From assembly GCA_018819005.1 (NCBI GenBank), contig JAHJQU010000229.1, forward strand, positions 1 to 13,404: a stretch of DNA of 13,404 nt. The letters are read 5' to 3'. This document shows, in pieces, positions 1-5,762 of this stretch; the first letter of the stretch is position 1, and each line of letters begins with the position of its first letter. Position numbers and translations under genes: made by a program. The notes beneath the pieces were generated by a model, which made no database searches, was not told where the DNA came from, and saw only the letters and a program-made list of their open reading frames with translations. Origin of the DNA: Pseudomonadota bacterium (GTDB lineage: Bacteria; Desulfobacterota; Desulfobacteria; Desulfobacterales; RPRI01).

Positions 1-1
1 A

Positions 2-517
2 ATGACAGAGTTATTCATTCCTTCATGGTATGTCCTTCACACCAGAAGCAGGTTTGAAAATGTTGTGTATGAGGGATTAACAAAAAAATCGATAGAAGCT
101 TTTTTACCGAAAGCGCTGGTGAGAAGCAAGCGTCTTGACAGAAAAGCCATGATAAGGGTGCCCCTTTTCCCGGGATACGTTTTTGTGAAATCGGATCTCA
201 CCCCGTCAAACCAGATAGAGATTGTTAAAACCGTTGGCGCTGTTCGTCTTGTCGGAACAAGGAACGGACCGGTTCCGGTCTCAGCCGAAACGGTAGAATC
301 GCTCAAAATCATAGTATCGGGTGATAATAAAGTATTAACCGGAACCGATTTCAAGAAAGGAGACAGGGTCGCTGTAATATCAGGCCCGCTTGAGGGAGTT
401 ATCGGAACATTTGTCAGATACAGAGGAATCGGACGCGTAATAGTCAGCATTGATGCCCTTTCCCAGTTCGCTTCAGTTGAAGTGGATGAGGAAGATGTTG
501 AGATTCTGACACGATAA
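2..517 (+). CDS. NusG-family transcription antitermination factor (specialised paralogue)
   Basis: Predicted 171-residue protein with the NusG two-domain layout. The N-terminal NGN domain (about residues 8-105) begins SWYVLHTRSRFE and contains the conserved VPLFPGYVFVKSD stretch. The C-terminal KOW domain (about residues 118-171) contains KKGDRVAVISGPLEGVIG. Members bind the RNA polymerase clamp through the NGN domain and suppress pausing. KOW contacts ribosomal S10 or Rho in housekeeping NusG. The sequence looks closer to RfaH/UpxY/LoaP-type paralogues than to housekeeping NusG, which normally sits with secE and the rplKAJL genes; here the neighbours are HU and holB. Such paralogues usually act on one long operon, often polysaccharide, but none is visible here. 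Only one base precedes the ATG, so an upstream start or an operon partner cannot be excluded. The family call is firm; the specialised role is inferred. Confidence 0.88.
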   Translation: MTELFIPSWYVLHTRSRFENVVYEGLTKKSIEAFLPKALVRSKRLDRKAMIRVPLFPGYVFVKSDLTPSNQIEIVKTVGAVRLVGTRNGPVPVSAETVESLKIIVSGDNKVLTGTDFKKGDRVAVISGPLEGVIGTFVRYRGIGRVIVSIDALSQFASVEVDEEDVEILTR

Positions 518-530
518 TTATCATAACTGC

Positions 531-559
531 TTGACTTACTATAAACTTTTATTTAAAAG
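531..559 (+). promoter_or_regulatory. Putative sigma-70 promoter of the HU gene
   Basis: TTGACT (531-536, 5 of 6 matches to the -35 consensus), a 17-nt spacer, then TAAAAG (554-559, 4 of 6 matches to the -10). Transcription would start near 566 and give a leader of roughly 36 nt, which includes the strong ribosome binding site before the HU gene. Judged by eye only. The stretch is AT-rich, so a chance match is possible. Confidence 0.45.
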
Positions 560-590
560 ATAGATGGAAAGATTAAGGTAATTTTTTTTC

Positions 591-597
591 AAGGAGG
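591..597 (+). promoter_or_regulatory. Strong ribosome binding site for the HU gene
   Basis: AAGGAGG lies 4 nt before the ATG at 602. It is the clearest Shine-Dalgarno sequence on the + strand of this window. The start codons of holB, ricT and kdsB have weak or no visible SD, so the HU gene is probably the most efficiently initiated gene of this group. Confidence 0.75.
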
Positions 598-601
598 AAA
601 T

Positions 602-877
602 ATGAATAAACTGGAGTTAATTTCGGCCCTCAAAAATGAAGCGGATATATCAAAAGCAGAAGCAGCCAAGGTTGTTCAGATCTTTTTTGATTCCATGGCG
701 GACTCTATGGCACTTGAAGACAGAATTGAAATTCGCGGTCTATGCAGTTTTTTTGTAAAAAATTACAAGAGCTATACCGGCAGAAATCCCAAGACCGGCG
801 AAAAGGTTACTATCCGGCCCAAAAAGCTCCCCTTTTTCAAATCAGGGAAAGAGCTTAAAGAACGGGTAGATCGTTAA
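602..877 (+). CDS. HU/IHF-family nucleoid DNA-binding protein
   Basis: 91-residue histone-like protein, the standard length of the family. It begins MNKLELISALKNEADISKAEA, the usual helical dimerisation part, and carries the signature GRNPKTGE at residues 60-67. Pro63 is the equivalent of the proline that intercalates at the tip of the beta-arm and bends DNA. The usual GFGSF motif before the arm reads GLCSF (46-50). The C-terminus (RPKKLPFFKSGKELKERV) is typical. The dimer binds DNA non-specifically or at bent sites and compacts the nucleoid. It has its own promoter-like sequence and a strong RBS, and holB starts only 3 nt after its stop, so the two are probably co-transcribed and perhaps translationally coupled. 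Whether it acts as HU or as an IHF subunit cannot be told from this sequence. Confidence 0.92.
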   Translation: MNKLELISALKNEADISKAEAAKVVQIFFDSMADSMALEDRIEIRGLCSFFVKNYKSYTGRNPKTGEKVTIRPKKLPFFKSGKELKERVDR

Positions 878-880
878 TTT

Positions 881-1909
881 GTGCCTGGTTTCGAATCTAT
901 AACTGATCAAAAAAGACCAGTCCGGATATTAACTGCCTTTCTCAGGAAAGGGACCATTCCGCACGCGCTCCTTTTCACAGGTATTGAAGGCGTTGGGAAA
1001 CAGACTGCGGCAAAAATATTTGCCATGGCATGCAATTGTCTGGGGGAAGGCCCGGAACAACCGCCTGTAAATTCCGGAAAAACAGGCTTGCCTGATAATC
1101 ATAGAATATCAGAGCCTTGCGATATTTGCAGGTCTTGCAGAAAAATTCTGTCGAACAGCCACCCCGATGTTATCCAGATCAGGCCTTCCGGTTACAGTAT
1201 CAGGATATCCCAGATTCGTGACCTGTGTGAAATCCTCTCCCTGAAACCCTATGAGGCAAAGGTAAGGGTAGTTATTATATCGGATGCTCAGGCCATGAAT
1301 GTGGCGGCAGGCAATGCTCTTCTGAAAATACTCGAAGAGCCCCCTGACAGAACAATTCTGATTCTTACCGCCGCAGAAAAAACAGATCTTATTTCAACTG
1401 TTTCTTCACGCTGCCAGAACATAAAGTTTAACCCTGTTTCCCGGAAAAAAATTGCTCAAATACTGTCTGAAAGAAAAGGAGTTGACCCGGTTGACGCGGA
1501 CATTTTTGCAGGTATGTCCAACGGGAGTTTATCCGGAGCATTCAATATCAGCGGCAAACTGCTGAAAAAAAGGGATTGGCTTATAAGCGAATTGGAATCT
1601 TTATCTATAAATGATACGGGAAGATGTCTCGCCTTTGCGGAAAGACTCTCAAAAGACAAAGATGATTTTCTGGACTCTTTAGAGGCAATCGACATCTGGT
1701 ACAGGGATATGGCTGTTTTCAGACACTCCCCCGGCAAAATTATCTTTATTGATCTTTCAGACAAAATGCGAACCTCTTATAAAAAGCACTCTGAACAAAG
1801 CCTTATATCAAAGTTCGAAGAAATCCGAATGGCCCGGCAAGCCATACGGGCAAATGGAAATTTGAGACTGACTGCCGAGACACTTGTTTTAAAGCTTGCA
1901 CAAATTTGA
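881..1909 (+). CDS. holB: DNA polymerase III subunit delta' (clamp loader)
   Basis: 342 residues, the usual size for delta'. It forms the clamp-loader ring with delta and tau/gamma that loads the beta clamp. Visible features are: PHALLFTG followed by a Walker-A-like GIEGVGKQT (34-42), with Gln where Ser/Thr normally follows the Lys; a zinc-module cysteine set (C51 or C53, then C80, C83, C86); the sensor-like segment LLKILEEPPDRTILILT; and the SRC motif (S176-R177-C178), the arginine finger of clamp-loader subunits. The Gln in the P-loop fits the usual view that delta' is not the active ATPase. Compared with E. coli, the first and second zinc-site cysteines are separated by about 20 extra residues. 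Translation starts at GTG 881, supported by the usual N-terminus MPGFESI; no good SD is seen, so coupling to the HU gene is likely. Confidence 0.93.
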   Translation: MPGFESITDQKRPVRILTAFLRKGTIPHALLFTGIEGVGKQTAAKIFAMACNCLGEGPEQPPVNSGKTGLPDNHRISEPCDICRSCRKILSNSHPDVIQIRPSGYSIRISQIRDLCEILSLKPYEAKVRVVIISDAQAMNVAAGNALLKILEEPPDRTILILTAAEKTDLISTVSSRCQNIKFNPVSRKKIAQILSERKGVDPVDADIFAGMSNGSLSGAFNISGKLLKKRDWLISELESLSINDTGRCLAFAERLSKDKDDFLDSLEAIDIWYRDMAVFRHSPGKIIFIDLSDKMRTSYKKHSEQSLISKFEEIRMARQAIRANGNLRLTAETLVLKLAQI

Positions 1910-1938
1910 CGGTTTTGGAAAAGGCTAATTTTTCACAC

Positions 1939-1999
1939 GAAGGCACAAAGACACGAAGAAAGGCCTATTAAAAACATTCGGATTTGTCTTTGTGTCCTC
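1939..1999. repeat. Intergenic inverted repeat (10-bp stem)
   Basis: CACAAAGACA (1944-1953) is the exact reverse complement of TGTCTTTGTG (1985-1994). Pairing extends imperfectly to 1939 and 1999, around a 31-nt loop. It lies just after holB. The left arm belongs to a type of sequence (CACGAAGGCACAAAGACACGAAG-like) that I associate with dispersed intergenic repeats in many environmental proteobacteria, which is recollection rather than a search. It has no U-run directly after the stem, so it is not a typical terminator. Confidence 0.5.
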
Positions 2000-2024
2000 C
2001 GAAAACGTATTTTAGACACATGCA

Positions 2025-2169
2025 AGTTTCCAATTCGGAAATCGGCAATTTTGGGCAAGCTCAAGGAAATGAAGGGATTGCGCTTAAGACATACGCATAG
2101 TACGTCGCACAAGAAATCCTGCAGATTGACACCGAGATCGCTCAAAATGGCCATTTCCGGATGGAAACT
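2025..2169. repeat. 145-bp imperfect palindrome (MITE/REP-like element)
   Basis: The two ends are inverted copies. AGTTTCCA-ATTCGGAAAT-CGG (2025-2045) matches the reverse complement of CCATTTCCGGATGGAAACT (2151-2169), with two one-base indels and one mismatch. Partial pairing continues inward (ATTTTG/CAAAAT, then CTC/GAG). The geometric centre at 2097 coincides with a small hairpin, GACATAC-GCATA-GTACGTC (2088-2106), with one mismatched pair. The element can therefore fold along nearly its whole length. It encodes no convincing protein, and no clear target-site duplication was seen. It fills most of the 308-bp gap between holB and ricT, which otherwise contains no gene that I can support. Confidence 0.65.
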
Positions 2170-2217
2170 ACTTATTAAAGGGGAAAATAGTCCGGCCCTC
2201 CGGGCTTCACATCATAT

Positions 2218-2982
2218 ATGAAAATTGTGGGCATCAGATTCAAACCGGCAGGGAAAGTTTATGATTTCGACATCGGCGCGTTTGTGCTAATTATTGGAAA
2301 TCATGTAATCGTCGAGACCGAGCAGGGATTAGGCTTTGGAACTGTCGTTGTTGCGCCTGTCCTCCGCGATAAGCTTCCCGACAAACCACTTAAAAGAGTG
2401 ATCCGCCTTGCAAATGAAAAGGATTACCAGCAAAAAGAAAAAAATGCGCAAATCGAAAAAAATGCGCAGGCCTTTTGCCTTAAATGCTTAAAAGATCTTG
2501 ACCTTAAAATGAATCTTTTTTCAGTGGAAAGCTCCTTTGATGCAAGCAAACTCACATTCTATTTTACTGCTGAAGGGCGTATCGATTTCAGACAACTTGT
2601 TAAAATGCTTATAAAGGAACTCTCTGTCAGAATTGAAATGAGACAGGTTGGAATACGAAATCAGGCCAAGATGTGCGGAGGACTCGGAAGATGCGGCCGT
2701 GAGATCTGCTGCTCCTTGTTCATGGATAAGTTCTGGCCTGTTTCTATCAGAATGGCAAAAGATCAAAGCCTTTCTTTAAACCCGACCAAAATCTCAGGAC
2801 AATGCGGGAGGCTCATGTGCTGTCTTACGTATGAACATGGAATATATCAGGAAATTCCATGCAAGGATAAATCCATAAGTGAGGATTCTCCTGAAATTTC
2901 AGATATTGAAAGAATTCCCGAAGAGGAATATTATGAAAAGGTAATATTTATCAATAATACAACGGATAATGAGTCACACTAA
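2218..2982 (+). CDS. ricT: RicT/YaaT-like PSP1 domain protein
   Basis: 254-residue PSP1-family protein. It starts MKIVGIRFKPAGKVYDFD, the expected N-terminus, so ATG 2218 is accepted although no good SD is visible. Nine cysteines are arranged as in the family: C87-x2-C90, C153 and C159, the pair C164-C165, and C196 with the pair C201-C202. The core motif reads CGREICC, then PVSIRMAKDQSLSLNP, then SGQCGRLMCC. In Bacillus subtilis, RicT acts with RicA and RicF in a [4Fe-4S]-containing complex that affects RNase Y-dependent mRNA processing; its role in diderms is not established. Lying between holB and metG fits the conserved holB-yaaT neighbourhood of Firmicutes. The acidic C-terminal tail (about 215-254) is poorly conserved. 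Family identity is very secure; function in this organism is inferred. Confidence 0.92.
   Translation: MKIVGIRFKPAGKVYDFDIGAFVLIIGNHVIVETEQGLGFGTVVVAPVLRDKLPDKPLKRVIRLANEKDYQQKEKNAQIEKNAQAFCLKCLKDLDLKMNLFSVESSFDASKLTFYFTAEGRIDFRQLVKMLIKELSVRIEMRQVGIRNQAKMCGGLGRCGREICCSLFMDKFWPVSIRMAKDQSLSLNPTKISGQCGRLMCCLTYEHGIYQEIPCKDKSISEDSPEISDIERIPEEEYYEKVIFINNTTDNESH
2437..2468 (+). repeat. Short in-gene direct repeat in ricT
   Basis: The 14-mer GAAAAAAATGCGCA occurs at 2437-2450 and again at 2455-2468, a period of 18 nt (six codons). It encodes EKNAQ twice in a charged linker just before the first cysteine pair of RicT. The reading frame is kept. It is probably a small slippage duplication. Confidence 0.7.
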
Positions 2983-3015
2983 AAGCCCGGCAATGATTCA
3001 AATATAAGGAACGGA

Positions 3016-4935
3016 ATGAGCAGCATCTTTTATATTACAACTCCGATTTATTATGTGAACGCAAAACCTCATCTTGGGCATGCATACACCACTATCGTTG
3101 CCGATGTAATTTGCCGTTATAACAGGATGCAGAACAAGGATTTCTTTTTTCTTACAGGCACGGATGAACACGGCGACAAAGTCGAGCGCGCGGCAAAAAA
3201 CGAAGGCCTGAGCCCTCGAATTTATGTTGATAAAATAAGCGGACTATTTAAAGACCTGTGGCCTGAATTGAATATCGAGTATAGTTCATTCATACGGACA
3301 ACCGACCCTTCACACATAGCAGTTGTTCAGAAAATCTTGCAGAAAATAAATGATTCCGGGGATATTTATTTTTCCGAATATGAAGGGCTTTACTGTTTTG
3401 GCTGCGAACGTTTTTATACCGAACGGGAACTGGTAAACGGTAAATGCCCGGATCACGAGACTGAACCCGAAACCATTCGCGAATCAAATTATTTTTTCAG
3501 AATGAGCCGTTACCAGGACTGGCTTATTGACCACATCAGGCAAAATCCTGAATTCATAAGGCCTGAACGTTATAAAAATGAGGTGTTATCTTTTTTAAAA
3601 GAGCCTCTTGAAGATTTATGTATATCCCGCCCCCGAACACGTCTCGAATGGGGAATTCCTCTTCCGTTTGATGATAAATATGTAACTTATGTATGGTTTG
3701 ATGCTCTGCTTAACTACGTCTCGGCCCTCGGATATCCGGATGGTGCGCTGTACAAGAAATTCTGGCCGTCTGCGCAGCATGTTATTGCAAAGGACATATT
3801 AAAACCACATGGGATATACTGGCCTATAATGCTCAAGGCTGCAGGAATACCGGTTTACAAAAATCTTAATGTTCACGGTTACTGGAATATAGATGAAAGC
3901 AAGATGTCAAAGAGTCTCGGTAATGTCGTTGAGCCTCTTTCACTGAAAAACATTTATGGGCTGGACGCTTTCAGATTTTTCCTTATGCGGGAAATGGCCT
4001 TTGGCCTTGACTCCAGCTTCAATGAAGAAGCTCTTGTTGCGCGTGTTAATTCAGACCTTGCAAATGATCTTGGAAATCTGTTTTCAAGGGTAATAACAAT
4101 GGTTCATAAATATTTGGGGGGGGTTGTTCCTGAAATCGATCCTGAAACCGAAGACGAACTCAGGGGTGGCCTGAAACTTCAAGCATCAGTAGTTGTTGAA
4201 GAATATGAAAAAGCGATGGAAAATTTCTCCTTTCACAAAGCTTTGATTTCGGTCTGGGAATTTATCAGCCTTATGAATAAGTATGTTGATGTAACTGCTC
4301 CATGGGTTCTTGCAAAAAAGAAAACCAGCAGGAAAGAGCTTGAATTCGTCCTATATGATCTTCTTGAAGGATTAAGGGTCGTATCCGGCCTTATTTATCC
4401 GGTTATGCCTGATACTGCAAAAACAATGCAGTATCATCTTGGTCAGGATAGTAAAAAACCGTTTTATGATTTAACAAATATTAAAATATGGAACAGCATC
4501 AAGGCAGGAACAAGCCTTCCGAAATCAATAACACTTTTCCCGAGAATCGATAAAAAAAAGATGGAATCGTCATTGCCCGAAAAGAAAACAGGAACTATTA
4601 CGCAGGGTATAAAACCGGAAATAACACTGGAGCTGCTCAGTAAAATTGATCTAAGAGTTGCAACCATATCAAAGGCGGAAGCAATTCCCGGAGCAAAAAA
4701 AATTCTAAAGCTTAAAATCGATATCGGGGAAAGCAGAACCATTGTGGCAGGAATCGCTTCAAGCTACGCTCCGGAAGAGCTTGAAGGAAAACAGATTATT
4801 GTTGTTGCAAATCTTAAACCCGCAAAGATAATGGGAATTATATCAAACGGGATGCTGCTTGCAGCAACAGATGAAAACGGCTGCGCTGTTGCAACTCTCG
4901 ATAAAAAAGTTAAACCAGGCACTCCCCTTAGATGA
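3016..4935 (+). CDS. metG: Methionyl-tRNA synthetase with fused C-terminal tRNA-binding domain
   Basis: 639-residue class I aminoacyl-tRNA synthetase that charges tRNA-Met in the cytoplasm. The Rossmann catalytic domain opens with TTPIYYVNAKPHLGH, whose HLGH (19-22) is the HIGH motif. The ATP-loop motif KMSKS is at 296-300. Residues C127-x2-C130 and C144-x2-H147 form a zinc knuckle in the connective peptide, of the single-knuckle kind with His as the fourth ligand. An anticodon-binding helical region follows (about 340-500). Residues about 533-639 form an EMAP/Trbp111-type OB-fold tRNA-binding domain (KIDLRVATISKAEAIPGA, then VVANLKPAKIMGIISNGM), joined by a Lys-rich linker and giving a typical long MetG. 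AAGGA at 3006-3010 lies 5 nt before the ATG. The gene follows ricT by 33 nt, so co-transcription is likely. An eight-G run at 4116-4123 encodes Leu-Gly-Gly-Val and keeps the frame. Confidence 0.97.
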   Translation: MSSIFYITTPIYYVNAKPHLGHAYTTIVADVICRYNRMQNKDFFFLTGTDEHGDKVERAAKNEGLSPRIYVDKISGLFKDLWPELNIEYSSFIRTTDPSHIAVVQKILQKINDSGDIYFSEYEGLYCFGCERFYTERELVNGKCPDHETEPETIRESNYFFRMSRYQDWLIDHIRQNPEFIRPERYKNEVLSFLKEPLEDLCISRPRTRLEWGIPLPFDDKYVTYVWFDALLNYVSALGYPDGALYKKFWPSAQHVIAKDILKPHGIYWPIMLKAAGIPVYKNLNVHGYWNIDESKMSKSLGNVVEPLSLKNIYGLDAFRFFLMREMAFGLDSSFNEEALVARVNSDLANDLGNLFSRVITMVHKYLGGVVPEIDPETEDELRGGLKLQASVVVEEYEKAMENFSFHKALISVWEFISLMNKYVDVTAPWVLAKKKTSRKELEFVLYDLLEGLRVVSGLIYPVMPDTAKTMQYHLGQDSKKPFYDLTNIKIWNSIKAGTSLPKSITLFPRIDKKKMESSLPEKKTGTITQGIKPEITLELLSKIDLRVATISKAEAIPGAKKILKLKIDIGESRTIVAGIASSYAPEELEGKQIIVVANLKPAKIMGIISNGMLLAATDENGCAVATLDKKVKPGTPLR

Positions 4936-5012
4936 ATTGCACGAAATAGACCGGTTATTAACGGCAATATGTTTTTCTTTCCTGAAATATATGGAATATT
5001 ATCTGAACCTAA

Positions 5013-5756
5013 ATGGAAAAATGTTATAATTGCTATGGAATAATCCCTGCCCGGTACGGATCAACCCGTTTTCCGGGTAAACCCCTTGCCGATATCTCTG
5101 GCAAGCCGATGTTCTGGCACGTCTTTACACGAGCGAGTAAATGCCCTGAACTTTCACAGGTCTTCCTTGCAACAGATGACGAGCGTATCGAGTCAGCGGC
5201 AAAAGCTCTTGATGTCCCGGTAGTTGTAACCCGCAGTGATCATCCGAGCGGAACCGACAGAGTTCTGGAAGCAGCCACAATTTTAAATTTACCTGAAGAT
5301 GCCATAGTTGTTAACATACAGGGAGATGAACCGCTCCTTGAGCCTGCAATGCTGACGGAACTGGTCGGCCCTTTCGTATCACCTGATATTGAAGTAACCA
5401 CTCTGGCAAGAAAGATCGGGCGAAACGAAGCCGGAAACATCAATCAGGTAAAGGTTGTTTTTTCCAAAACCGGGAAAGCCCTTTATTTTTCACGTTTGCC
5501 GATTCCATGTTACCGTGACGGTCAGGAAGAGGTGCTTTTCGGACACATAGGTCTTTATGCCTTCAGGATGAACGCATTAAGAAAATTTGTCGCTTTAGGT
5601 CAGAGCCGACTTGAAATTGCAGAAAAGCTTGAACAGCTCCGATTGCTTGAAAATGACATTCCCATACATGTTGTTCTTACGGAACATAAAAGTATCGGAG
5701 TTGATAAGCCGGAAGACATAAAAACGATATGCAAAATTCTTGATGAAAAAATGTGA
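5013..5756 (+). CDS. kdsB: 3-deoxy-manno-octulosonate cytidylyltransferase (CMP-Kdo synthetase)
   Basis: 247 residues, the normal family length. It catalyses CTP + Kdo to CMP-Kdo + PPi, the activation step before Kdo is added to lipid A in the inner core of lipopolysaccharide. The nucleotide-binding motif IIPARYGSTRFPGKPLA is at about residues 10-26. Also visible are ATDDERI, HPSGTDRVLEA, and NIQGDEPLL with N101-I-Q-G-D105-E-P107; the Asp of the QGDE motif is expected to bind Mg and CTP. ATG 5013 gives a slightly long, Cys-containing N-terminus (MEKCYNCYG), but no later in-frame ATG fits and no SD is evident. A 77-bp gap separates it from metG. The next gene starts 6 nt after its stop, so the two are probably one transcript. 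In many diderms kdsB neighbours pyrG and kdsA. Here pyrG is close but on the opposite strand, and kdsA is absent from the window. Confidence 0.95.
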   Translation: MEKCYNCYGIIPARYGSTRFPGKPLADISGKPMFWHVFTRASKCPELSQVFLATDDERIESAAKALDVPVVVTRSDHPSGTDRVLEAATILNLPEDAIVVNIQGDEPLLEPAMLTELVGPFVSPDIEVTTLARKIGRNEAGNINQVKVVFSKTGKALYFSRLPIPCYRDGQEEVLFGHIGLYAFRMNALRKFVALGQSRLEIAEKLEQLRLLENDIPIHVVLTEHKSIGVDKPEDIKTICKILDEKM

Positions 5757-5762
5757 GCCAAA

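Noticed and set aside
1933..2154. 73-codon open frame on the - strand in the holB-ricT gap
   Set aside because: It lies almost entirely within the hairpin repeat and the 145-bp palindrome, so its openness follows from repeat sequence. It has no RBS and no recognisable protein features.
4116..4123. G8 run in metG as a phase-variation tract
   Set aside because: metG is essential and the frame is intact through a full-length protein, so regulated on/off switching is implausible.
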